Positions 27,874-35,593 of a stretch of 64,000 bases of DNA are shown one piece after another. The notes beneath the pieces were generated by a model. That model was given only the letters and a program-made list of their open reading frames with translations. It made no database searches and was not told the origin of the DNA. Source of the DNA: Pseudomonas koreensis (lineage in GTDB: Bacteria > Pseudomonadota > Gammaproteobacteria > Pseudomonadales > Pseudomonadaceae). Each line of letters opens with the position of its first letter. The stretch's first letter is position 1. The translations under genes and the position numbers were made by a program. The stretch covers positions 1-64,000 of the forward strand of contig NZ_JAOEJU010000002.1 in NCBI RefSeq assembly GCF_025447595.1, in the 5' to 3' direction.

Positions 27874-28653
27874 ATGAAATTTTTTACCCTGCTCGCGTCG
27901 CTGATCCTCTTGGCCGGTTGTGCCAGCGGCCCGCGTTTTGACACCAGCCATCCTTCGGTCAATCACGACAGCCGCGTGCAGTTTGTGATCGTGCATTACA
28001 CCTCCGCCTCGCTGGAGCGCTCGCTGCAACTGCTGACTCACGGCGAAGTCAGCAGCCATTACCTGATCGGCGACGACAAGAACGCCACCATCTACAAGCT
28101 GATGGACGAAAACCTGCGAGCCTGGCACGCCGGCGAAAGCGAGTGGCAAGGCCGTACCTGGCTTAACTCCAGCTCGATCGGCATCGAAATCGTCAATTCG
28201 GGCTTCAAGGACACACCGACCGGTCGCCTCTGGTATCCCTACAGCGAAGCCCAGGTGCAATCGCTGATTGTTCTGCTCAAGGACATCAGCAAACGCCAGG
28301 GCATCAGCCCGCGCCACATCATCGGCCACAGCGACATCGCACCGCTGCGCAAGCTCGACCCGGGCCCGCTGTTTCCCTGGAAGCGTTTGGCGGCCGAAGG
28401 GCTGGGCCTCTGGCCCAACGAACAAGCGGTGGCACGCCAGCAGACGCAGTTCGACACCGAGCTGCCGAGCATCACCTGGTTCCAGAGCCAACTGGCGCGT
28501 CTGGGCTACTCGACGCCGCAGACCGGTGAGCTGGATGTGGCGACCCGTCATGTGCTCGCAGCCTTCCAGATGCACTACCGCCCTACGCGCTTCGACGGTA
28601 CGCCGGATGCGCAAACGGCAGCATTGCTACTAGTGTTGAATCAGACAAAATAA
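27874..28653 (+). CDS. N-acetylmuramoyl-L-alanine amidase, AmpDh2-like lipoprotein
   Basis: A 259-aa zinc amidase that cuts the amide bond between muramic acid and the stem peptide. ATG 27874 (MKFFTLLASL) gives a lipoprotein signal with LILLAGC (C16). The amidase_2 domain has zinc ligands in VIVHYT and in GHSDIAPLRKLDPG. A C-terminal peptidoglycan-binding-like unit follows (LARLGYSTPQTGELDVATRH). It is expected at the outer membrane facing the periplasm. It lies between GGDEF and EAL genes but has its own 100-bp upstream gap. Confidence 0.92.
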   Translation: MKFFTLLASLILLAGCASGPRFDTSHPSVNHDSRVQFVIVHYTSASLERSLQLLTHGEVSSHYLIGDDKNATIYKLMDENLRAWHAGESEWQGRTWLNSSSIGIEIVNSGFKDTPTGRLWYPYSEAQVQSLIVLLKDISKRQGISPRHIIGHSDIAPLRKLDPGPLFPWKRLAAEGLGLWPNEQAVARQQTQFDTELPSITWFQSQLARLGYSTPQTGELDVATRHVLAAFQMHYRPTRFDGTPDAQTAALLLVLNQTK

Positions 28654-28725
28654 TGACGCCCGCCCGACGGTCAGGGCGAAAACGTAATCAGCAGCTATAA
28701 CTCATTGGTAATTCTTCGGATATCC

Positions 28726-30342
28726 ATGATGGTTGCTACCCGAGAGACGCTGCGTAGCTGGTTCTATCGCCCCTGGTTTCTGGCGATGATCGCGGCTGTC
28801 CTCAGTGCGAGCCTGCTGATCGCTGGCGGTCTGTACGTCGCCATGCGCCAGGTCGAACAAAGCGAGAGCCAGGAAATGAACGCTCAAGGCGAGCGTTTTC
28901 TCGCACGCCTTGAACAGCTGTTCGGCCAGTTACGTGAAAGCCTCGACGACCTGGAAGCTCAACCTTTGCGCAGTTGCGACGACGAAATGATCGCCACTTT
29001 GCAACAAGTGACATTCAACTATCGTTTTGTCTACGAAGCCGCCTACAGGGACGCAACACGGGTCTGCTCCAACCGTCCGCGCCAGGAAGGTCTGTCGGTG
29101 GCTCGCCCACCGGACATCAAAGGCCCGACTTACAGCTACTGGCTGAATACCACCACTGAACCTGATGAGAATCGCGCGGCGTTGATGTTGGGTCGCGGTA
29201 ACTTCCGCGTGGCCACCTCACGCGGGCATTTGACCGATATGGTCGACCTTTCGCCCGGCAGCAGCCTGTTGGTGGTGCTGGACCATGGTAGCCGGGCAAT
29301 TCCGGTACTCGGCGTTCCACAAGCCTGGCCACCTGCAGAACCCTGGCCGCCGAAAAATACGGATGCGTTGCAGGTGACTCAGTCACGTCTGATCTATCGC
29401 ATGCCCACCGACAACCCGGAATACCAACTGGTACTGATCAGCCCACGGACCGGCATGCACATTCCGGAGCTCTGGTGGTGGATGGTGCCTTTTTGCGTAG
29501 TGCTCGGCGCATTTGTCGGAGTTCTGGTGTTCTGGATCGTACGCCAACGCCAGTCGCTGGACGCCGAGCTGCACGGAGCAATCCGCCGGGGTGAGTTGCA
29601 GGTGCTCTACCAACCGATCTTCGATCTCGACAGCCGCAACTGCGTCGGTGCTGAAGCCCTTCTGCGTTGGCGCAGACCGGACGGCACGCTGACCAGCCCC
29701 GATCTGTTCATTCCGATGGCCGAGAATACCGGGCAGATCCGCCAGATGACCGATTTCGTCCTGCAACGTTTACTCGAACAACTAGGCCAGTTGCTCAGGG
29801 CCAATCCGCAGCTGTACATCTCGGTGAACCTGGCAGCCTGCGACGTGATGGTGCCGCGCATCGGCCAGGTCATGGCGCGACTGCTGACCCTGCATCGGGT
29901 CGCGGCACGGCAGATTGCTTTCGAGGTGACCGAACGCGGCCTGATCGATGTGGTGGTAGCCCGGGAAAACCTGCAAGCGCTGCGGGATGTCGGCCATCAG
30001 GTACTGATCGACGATTTCGGCACCGGCTATTGCAGCCTGGCGTACCTGCAAACCTTGCCGGTGGATTGCCTGAAGATCGACAAGGCATTCATCGATGCCC
30101 TCGGCCATGACGCCGCCAGCAGCGGTGTCGCGCCGCACATCATTCACATGGCCCAGGCGCTGGATCTTAAAGTGATCGCCGAAGGCATTGAATACGAATC
30201 CCAGGCCGAACTACTGAGCAGCGAAGGGGTAAAGTTCGGACAGGGCTGGCTGTTCGCCCATGCCTTGAGCGCGGTGCAATTTATCGAATTGATCACACGT
30301 GGAAGGCGACTCGCCGGCCGCCGGATCGACGACGAGGCCTAG
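28726..30342 (+). CDS. Cyclic di-GMP phosphodiesterase with CSS-motif sensor domain
   Basis: A 538-aa inner-membrane EAL protein. I take ATG 28726. Two helices (about 18-43 and 253-274) flank a periplasmic CSS-type domain with cysteines C84 and C114 (RSCDDE; RVCSNRP), known in this family as a redox or DsbA-linked switch. The cytoplasmic EAL domain has EAL at 310-312, loop 6 residues in DDFGTGYCSL, and the Lys in LKIDKAFI, so it should be active. It ends convergent with kinB; the two stops share a CTAG. Confidence 0.92.
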   Translation: MMVATRETLRSWFYRPWFLAMIAAVLSASLLIAGGLYVAMRQVEQSESQEMNAQGERFLARLEQLFGQLRESLDDLEAQPLRSCDDEMIATLQQVTFNYRFVYEAAYRDATRVCSNRPRQEGLSVARPPDIKGPTYSYWLNTTTEPDENRAALMLGRGNFRVATSRGHLTDMVDLSPGSSLLVVLDHGSRAIPVLGVPQAWPPAEPWPPKNTDALQVTQSRLIYRMPTDNPEYQLVLISPRTGMHIPELWWWMVPFCVVLGAFVGVLVFWIVRQRQSLDAELHGAIRRGELQVLYQPIFDLDSRNCVGAEALLRWRRPDGTLTSPDLFIPMAENTGQIRQMTDFVLQRLLEQLGQLLRANPQLYISVNLAACDVMVPRIGQVMARLLTLHRVAARQIAFEVTERGLIDVVVARENLQALRDVGHQVLIDDFGTGYCSLAYLQTLPVDCLKIDKAFIDALGHDAASSGVAPHIIHMAQALDLKVIAEGIEYESQAELLSSEGVKFGQGWLFAHALSAVQFIELITRGRRLAGRRIDDEA

Positions 30343-32129
30343 ACCGCCAGCGCCATGTAGAACTGCGTGCCCTGCCCCGGCCGCGAATAAACGCCCATCC
30401 GCCCGCCGTGCAACTGGACGATCTCCTTGCACAGCGCCAGACCAAGCCCGGCGCCGCCCTTCTTCCTGCCGACCTGTACGAACGGTTCGAAAATCCGCCC
30501 TTGCTGACCGTAGGCAATGCCTTCGCCGTTGTCTTCAACACTGATGATCACCCGCTCGCCATGGCGACGGGCCTGCAAGCGGATCAATCCGTCGCGCGCC
30601 GTATGACGCAAGGCGTTGTCGATCAGGTTGTCGAGGACACGATCGAGCTGCGCCTGATCCGCCTGCAAGCGTGGCAGCGGGCCCTGTGCTTCGACAATCA
30701 GTGCGACGCCCTTCTGCGCCGCCGCATCGGCGAAACGCAAACGCGCCTGTTCCAACAGATCCTCGATTGAACACGGAGCCAGTGTGAGTTTCTGCAAACC
30801 GCTCTGATAGCGAGAGAAGTTCAGCAGATCGTTGATCAACTGCATCAAACGCTGCATCTCTTCATTCACGGTGTCGAGCAGGTCGGATTCGCGAGACTCC
30901 GGGGGAAACTTCGCCCGCTCGCGAAACAGCCCGAAAGCCATGTGCATACCCGTGACCGGGGTGCGCAATTCGTGGGACGCACGCAACACAAACTCGCTGC
31001 GTACCCGTTCGAAAGCACGCTGCTCGGTGACATCGTGCAGCACCATCACCGCACCGAGGATATGCCCCTGAGTGTGGCTGACCGGCGTCAGGCTGTAAGT
31101 CAGCAAACGCGATTCACCATCGACCTCGATACTCAAGTCTTCCGGAGCCCGCTCAAGATTGCCACCACGCAAAACCAGTTGCAGCTGCGCATCCAGTTCC
31201 GGACGTTGAAGCGCTGTGCCCAGCCCCTCACCGAAACGATCACTGTCCCAGCCCAGTTGGCGCTGGGCTACCGGGTTCAAATGTTCCAGATGTCCCTGAC
31301 GGTCGATCATCAGCAAGCCGTCATCGATGCTATCGAGCACTGCTTGCAGACGTTGCTGGCCAGCCAGCAATTCATCGACGTTGGTCGCCTGATGCTCGCG
31401 CAGGGCTTCGGCCATCAGCCCGAAGCGACGGGTCAACAGGTTGATCTCCATCGCCGAGGACACCGGCAGCGTCACTTCGAAATTACCCTGGCCGATCTTG
31501 TCCGCCGCTTTGGCCAACTCCTCGATCGGCGCACCGAACCGACGAGCAATCCCCTGGGCAGTAATGAAGCCGATGATCAGCACTGCCAGTCCCACCAGCC
31601 CGAGCAGTCCGGAAATCAGCAGCGCGCGGTCGCGAGCGGCATGCTGTACCGAATTGATGTTGTCCAGCGCGTGCTTGTGCTCGGAAATCAGACCGTTGCG
31701 CAGAATGTTGAAACGTTCGCGCAAATCGCCCCCGCCACTCAAAGCGGCGCCCGGATCGCGGGACACGTCAAACGCCTCGAGGAAGCTCAGGTAGTCGGCC
31801 TTGGCCTGACTGAACCCGTACTGGCGGTCGTCGTCTTTCTGTTCCTGGGCGATGCCCTCGTCGAGCAGCTGGAAGTAATGCTGTTTGGACGCTTCGAATG
31901 CCACGGGGTCGGGCTTTTCCGCAAGCATCATGATCAATTGATCGCCGAGGGTCTGGCGCAATTTAAGCCCCAGATCGAGGGTGACGAAGTTGTTGCGGAT
32001 CAGCGCTTCCTGAGTCCCGGCCATCTGCATCACGCTGACCAGCCCGAGCATCAGCCCGAGCAAGGCCACGGTGATCAGCGCGGAAATGCTCAGGAACAAG
32101 CGCGTCCGCAACTTCATCGCCAGTTTCAT
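30339..32129 (-). CDS. kinB: Alginate two-component sensor kinase KinB
   Basis: A 596-aa membrane histidine kinase paired with AlgB. The layout is helix (10-35), periplasmic sensor (40-168), helix (169-190), HAMP, PAS (250-370), and HisKA with the phosphoacceptor H386 in ASHELRTPV. The ATPase follows with the N-box DNLIDNALRH and G-boxes VEDNGEGI and GAGLGLALC. The Pro just after the H-box, needed for phosphatase activity in P. aeruginosa KinB, is kept. It begins 10 bp after algB, in one operon. Confidence 0.96.
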   Translation of the reverse strand: MKLAMKLRTRLFLSISALITVALLGLMLGLVSVMQMAGTQEALIRNNFVTLDLGLKLRQTLGDQLIMMLAEKPDPVAFEASKQHYFQLLDEGIAQEQKDDDRQYGFSQAKADYLSFLEAFDVSRDPGAALSGGGDLRERFNILRNGLISEHKHALDNINSVQHAARDRALLISGLLGLVGLAVLIIGFITAQGIARRFGAPIEELAKAADKIGQGNFEVTLPVSSAMEINLLTRRFGLMAEALREHQATNVDELLAGQQRLQAVLDSIDDGLLMIDRQGHLEHLNPVAQRQLGWDSDRFGEGLGTALQRPELDAQLQLVLRGGNLERAPEDLSIEVDGESRLLTYSLTPVSHTQGHILGAVMVLHDVTEQRAFERVRSEFVLRASHELRTPVTGMHMAFGLFRERAKFPPESRESDLLDTVNEEMQRLMQLINDLLNFSRYQSGLQKLTLAPCSIEDLLEQARLRFADAAAQKGVALIVEAQGPLPRLQADQAQLDRVLDNLIDNALRHTARDGLIRLQARRHGERVIISVEDNGEGIAYGQQGRIFEPFVQVGRKKGGAGLGLALCKEIVQLHGGRMGVYSRPGQGTQFYMALAV

Positions 32130-32139
32130 CGGCGGGCAC

Positions 32140-33486
32140 TCACAGGTTGTACTGCTTGCGCTTGCGATACAGAGTCGAGGCGTCGATCCCCAGGGTCTTG
32201 GCGGCCTGATCGAGGGTGCCAGCAGTCGCCAGTACCGCGCCGATGTGGGCTTTCTCCAACTCGTCGAGGCTCAGCGCAGCGCCAACCCGTGGCGCGTTGT
32301 TCGCCGGTTGCTCAGCCATGCCGAGGTGGCTGATTTCCACACGCTCCTGTGGGCAAATGATGCTCGCCCGCTCAACCACGTTACGAAGCTCGCGGATGTT
32401 GCCCGGCCAGCGATAACCCAGCAGCGCTTCGCGGGCCTCGTCACTGAAACCCCGGGCCGGGCGCGCGTATTCCTTCACAAAGCGTGCGAGGAAACGGTCG
32501 GCCAGGGTCAGGATGTCCTCGGCTCGTTCGCGCAACGGCGGCAAATGCAGAGTGATGACGTTCAGGCGATAGAGCAGGTCTTCACGGAAACGCCCGTCGC
32601 GCACCATGTCTTCAAGATTGAGGTTAGTGGCGGCAAGGATGCGCACATCGGCGCGGCGGGTAACCGGATCCCCTACCCGCTCGTATTCCTTATCCTGAAT
32701 GAAACGCAGCAACTTTGGTTGCAATGTCAGCGGAAAATCGCCGATCTCGTCGAGAAACAGAGTACCGCCATCGGCCTGATTGACTCGCCCCAGCGTGCTT
32801 TCGCTGGCCCCGGTAAACGCGCCGCGACTGTGACCGAACAACTCGCTTTCCATCAGTTCAGCGGTCAGCGACGGGCAATTGATGGTGACGCAGGATTTCT
32901 TCTCGCGCTTGCTCCAGCCGTGAATCGCTCGGGCCAGTTCACCTTTACCGGTGCCGGACTCGCCGAGGATCAGGATGTTCGCGTCGGTACTCGCCACCTG
33001 CCGCGCGGTCTCCAGTACGACTTTCATCGCCGGGCTGTGGGAATCGAGACCGTCCTTGGGTTTGCGGATTTCGCCTTCGAGAGCCTCCAGACGCGCCGAT
33101 AGCTGGCGTACTTCCAATTGCTTGGCAGTCGCCAGGCGCAATTGATCCGGGCTGCACGGCTTGACCAGATAGTCGGCGGCGCCCGCCTGAATCGCATCCA
33201 CCGCAGTGTCGACGGCCGAATGAGCGGTGACAATCACCACCCGCATCCACGGCGCCTGAATGCGCATCTGCGCCAATACATCCAGGCCGTTGTCTTCGCC
33301 CAGACGCAAATCGAGAAAGCACAAATCGAACACCTGACGTTGCAGCAATGCATCCGCCTGGGCCGCGCTGTTGGCGGTGGCGACGGTATAACCTTCGTCT
33401 TCGAGGCAATAACGAAAGGTTCGCAGGATGGCGGATTCATCGTCCACCAGCAGAATGCGGCCTTGGTGCTCAGTGGCTGATTCCAT
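32140..33486 (-). CDS. algB: Alginate response regulator AlgB (sigma54 activator)
   Basis: A 448-aa NtrC-family regulator of alginate and virulence genes. The receiver has D15/D16, phosphoacceptor D59, T87 and K109. The AAA+ domain has Walker A GESGTGKG (175-182), the sigma54-contacting GAFTGA (222-227) and Walker B LFLDEIG. A Fis-type helix-turn-helix ends the protein (DQAAKTLGIDASTLYRKRKQ). Since GAFTGA is intact, it should activate RpoN-dependent promoters; one such candidate lies in its own upstream gap, facing the other way. Confidence 0.97.
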   Translation of the reverse strand: MESATEHQGRILLVDDESAILRTFRYCLEDEGYTVATANSAAQADALLQRQVFDLCFLDLRLGEDNGLDVLAQMRIQAPWMRVVIVTAHSAVDTAVDAIQAGAADYLVKPCSPDQLRLATAKQLEVRQLSARLEALEGEIRKPKDGLDSHSPAMKVVLETARQVASTDANILILGESGTGKGELARAIHGWSKREKKSCVTINCPSLTAELMESELFGHSRGAFTGASESTLGRVNQADGGTLFLDEIGDFPLTLQPKLLRFIQDKEYERVGDPVTRRADVRILAATNLNLEDMVRDGRFREDLLYRLNVITLHLPPLRERAEDILTLADRFLARFVKEYARPARGFSDEAREALLGYRWPGNIRELRNVVERASIICPQERVEISHLGMAEQPANNAPRVGAALSLDELEKAHIGAVLATAGTLDQAAKTLGIDASTLYRKRKQYNL

Positions 33487-33726
33487 TTTTCCTACGCTCC
33501 ATAAGTGAATGTCTTGGGTTAGTCCCGGAAAAATCGGGCAAGTTGCATGGTTGATTCTGATCGATTCCAGTCATAGCAGGGTAGCTCTCTCCTGCCCTCA
33601 CGGCTAATCCGCTGATTTTGTTGATTTTTTAAACATCGCACAGTTCCAGGGCGGTTTCCTGCCTCCTTTTCTGACATCCGCACCCTGCCCTCAATTCAAA
33701 AAGAATGATTTCTCCTACGAAATAAT

Positions 33727-33755
33727 CGTGCATTACGCACGACCCGGCGCGGGTC
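33727..33755. promoter_or_regulatory. Tandem dyads upstream of the sigma54-type promoter
   Basis: CGTGC-ATTAC-GCACG (33727-33741) directly adjoins the perfect dyad GACCCG-GCG-CGGGTC (33741-33755), and a further CGTGC follows at about 33758. They lie roughly 110-135 bp before the predicted start site, the usual place for enhancer-binding-protein sites. AlgB is the obvious candidate binder, by position only. The remaining 33487-33720 stretch shows nothing I can name. Confidence 0.45.
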
Positions 33756-33835
33756 ATCGTGCAGGATGCGTCGTCAGGAGTTTTTACAACATCTGTAACT
33801 ATTTGATTTTATTGTGTTTTTTCAAACAAAAAAGC

Positions 33836-33851
33836 TGGCATGCAGGCTGCA
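33836..33851 (+). promoter_or_regulatory. Sigma54 (RpoN)-type promoter
   Basis: TGGCATGCAGGCTGCA has the invariant -24 GG and -12 GC ten bases apart and close agreement with TGGCAC-N5-TTGCA. The predicted start near 33863 lies about 50 bp before the small-protein gene at 33914. Confidence 0.6.
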
Positions 33852-33913
33852 ATAGCTCTCTCAGACCGGGCAGAAATGCACTGCCCCAACCGAATAAGAG
33901 TGAGGAACCCAGG

Positions 33914-34198
33914 ATGACTCGCCCACGTGCCGCCCAAATGCGTATCTCGCCACTGCACTTGCAGCAGGCCCTGTTTGGCGCACTTGCGCTGTTGATCACG
34001 CTGATCGCCTGCCAGCAATACCTGCGCTGGGAGCAGAGTCAGCAACCTGAGCCACTGATCTCGATGCAACACGCGACGCAAACGCACTTCAGCGCCGTCA
34101 GCAGCAGCCAGGCCGACAACGGTGCGATGCGCATGATGGACGTCGACCAGCCACAGCCACTGGGCGACATGCCCCGTGAAGAACGCTGGGTTTTCTGA
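33914..34198 (+). CDS. Small single-pass membrane protein of unknown function
   Basis: A 94-aa protein with a basic N-terminus (MTRPRAAQMRISP), one helix (about 18-36, FGALALLITLIACQQY) and a polar Gln/Ser/Asp-rich tail with MMDVDQPQPLGDMPREERW. GTGAGGA precedes the ATG at a good distance. It opens a three-gene cluster with the DUF1328 and Ivy-like genes, beside algB. I do not recognise a domain. A homologue sits at the same place in P. aeruginosa. Confidence 0.75.
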   Translation: MTRPRAAQMRISPLHLQQALFGALALLITLIACQQYLRWEQSQQPEPLISMQHATQTHFSAVSSSQADNGAMRMMDVDQPQPLGDMPREERWVF

Positions 34199-34244
34199 TC
34201 AACGAATCTGGGCGCCCCCGCGCCGAGACCGGCAACACCCCTAA

Positions 34245-34430
<186 letters not shown>

Positions 34431-34432
34431 AC

Positions 34433-34897
34433 ATGAAGGGTTTAAAGACACTGGCAGCCGCCCTGCTCCTGGGCGGTAGTGCCATGGCGATGGCGGCCAA
34501 TGACGGCCAGGCGCGGGTCAACGAGCTGTTGAATTCCGACCCGCAATACAGGGAAACCTGGGAAGGCGTGGTGAAGAAGGAAGAACGCCTGCCGGAGTGG
34601 GTGATGAACCTCTCCGGCGCGCCGGACCAACAGATGAACGCCGTGACTGAAGATGGCGATCAGTATCTGGTGGGGCCGCTCTGCGAATCGCAGGACAAGT
34701 GCCTCAACCACCGCCTGATCGTCGCCTTCAGCTTCGACAAGAAAGATGCCTACGCCATGCTGGTCGATGTGCCCGAAGGACTGCCGGCCGACAAGTCGCC
34801 AACGCGACATGCCACCTACCGCTTCCTCGGCAAGCCCGACCAGGGCATGCAGGATCTGTTGATGGAAACGCTGAAGAAAGATCCGAACTGGTATTGA
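34433..34897 (+). CDS. Inhibitor of vertebrate lysozyme (Ivy) family protein
   Basis: A 154-aa periplasmic protein with a signal peptide (cleavage near AMA-AND). The Ivy fold signature is clear: PEWVMNLSGAPDQQM, then a cysteine loop C84-ESQDK-C90, then LIVAFSFDKKDAYAMLVDVP. In E. coli Ivy the loop CKPHDC inserts a His into the lysozyme active site; here the loop is one residue longer and has no His, so the target or mechanism may differ. It is coupled to the DUF1328 gene. Confidence 0.88.
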   Translation: MKGLKTLAAALLLGGSAMAMAANDGQARVNELLNSDPQYRETWEGVVKKEERLPEWVMNLSGAPDQQMNAVTEDGDQYLVGPLCESQDKCLNHRLIVAFSFDKKDAYAMLVDVPEGLPADKSPTRHATYRFLGKPDQGMQDLLMETLKKDPNWY

Positions 34898-34924
34898 ACA
34901 TGAGGGCAGCCCAAACGCTGCCTT

Positions 34925-35155
34925 CTATTGCGCCCACCCGAGGAAGGCCGGCGCATGACCAGGGGGCCGGGACGTTCTGACTGTTGCAGGGTCGGAGTGA
35001 CCTACGGGTACAGGGAGTGCCTGCGATGAGGGCCGGGTCAGGGTAAAGCTGCGACGCAAGTTCGCCAACCGGAGCGGTTCGACGGACTTGCGCTGGGCTT
35101 TCAACGTGACAAAACGTTGATCCAGAGCGTTCTGCTCGTCTTTTTTATCGCTCAC
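34925..35155 (-). CDS. Doubtful small ORF
   Basis: A 76-codon frame from a GTG, with no clear ribosome site. The N-terminal half is charged and protein-like (MSDKKDEQNALDQRFVTLKA); the C-terminal half is Pro/Ser/Ala-rich and looks like chance translation. I recall a small hypothetical gene at this place in P. aeruginosa, which gives some support. The same DNA forms several hairpins, so it may instead be noncoding. Confidence 0.3.
   Translation of the reverse strand: MSDKKDEQNALDQRFVTLKAQRKSVEPLRLANLRRSFTLTRPSSQALPVPVGHSDPATVRTSRPPGHAPAFLGWAQ
34938..35120 (+). other. Hairpin-rich intergenic stretch, possible RNA
   Basis: Hairpins visible on the plus strand: GGTC-GGAGT-GACC (34990-35002); CAGG-GAGTG-CCTG (about 35011-35023); the two-level CGCAAGT...AACCG-GAG-CGGTT...ACTTGCG (35055-35092); and TCAACGT-GACAAA-ACGTTGA (35101-35120). 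A T-run follows at 35141. Five GGA trinucleotides occur, two or three in loops, as in RsmA-binding RNAs. I see no promoter or GacA box. The role is unproven. Confidence 0.35.
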
Positions 35156-35210
35156 ACTGCGTGCGAAAGCATTTCGCGGTGTTTCTTAGCGACCGTATAT
35201 CGAGAAACAG

Positions 35211-35238
35211 TTGATCAAGTAAGTCGGACTTTTAGATT
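35211..35238 (+). promoter_or_regulatory. Candidate sigma70 promoter for the gltP-upstream RNA
   Basis: TTGATC (35211-35216), a 16-base spacer and TAGATT (35233-35238) make a reasonable housekeeping promoter with start near 35245. Confidence 0.4.
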
Positions 35239-35244
35239 CCGAAC

Positions 35245-35464
35245 GTAGGCTTTTTCCTAAATTTTTCGTCGAAATCACTCGTTCAAAAAATAACCAACCT
35301 ACGCTGTAATGGCCGGTTCACGGCACTTATGCCTGCTGAAATGTCGTATTCGAACCGGTTGGGACGCCAGTTTCATTTAAAAAAGCTCATGCCGATTCGG
35401 CATAGGGTAGGCGTTTACGGCATTAGACGGCGCAACCTTGCATCGGAATAGTTGCGCCTTTTTT
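35245..35464 (+). ncRNA. Candidate structured RNA or leader upstream of gltP
   Basis: A region of about 220 nt with stems CCGGTTC (35313-35319) / GAACCGG (35352-35358) and ATGCCG-ATT-CGGCAT (35389-35403), and the weaker pair CGTAGG (35244-35249) / CCTACG (35298-35303). It ends in an intrinsic terminator at 35429-35464. No ORF with a ribosome site is visible. The terminator stands 130 bp before gltP, so this is either a separate sRNA or an attenuating leader. Confidence 0.5.
35429..35464 (+). terminator. Intrinsic terminator or attenuator before gltP
   Basis: GGCGCAAC (35429-35436) pairs exactly with GTTGCGCC (35451-35458), followed by six T residues. It lies upstream of gltP with no complete gene before it on this strand, so it must end a short RNA. 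Confidence 0.85.
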
Positions 35465-35593
35465 CGCCTGCCGGAGAGCCGTAAACACGCGCTTCGGGGC
35501 ACCTTATACGGAGGCAGATGCACAGACTTTTCCGCTAAAGAGCGTTCCAGTTCCTGCATGTGCCTGAGTCAAACGCAAGTAAGGGTAAAGATA

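Noticed and set aside
33487..33620. AlgU-type promoter for algB on the minus strand
   Set aside because: Only CAACTT with a poor -10 could be found; too weak to report, although algB is AlgU-dependent in P. aeruginosa.
35245..35464. Possible CrcZ/CrcY/CrcX-type decoy RNA upstream of gltP
   Set aside because: Such RNAs carry several AANAANAA motifs; I find only one clear match (in CAAAAAATAACC) and no sigma54 promoter.
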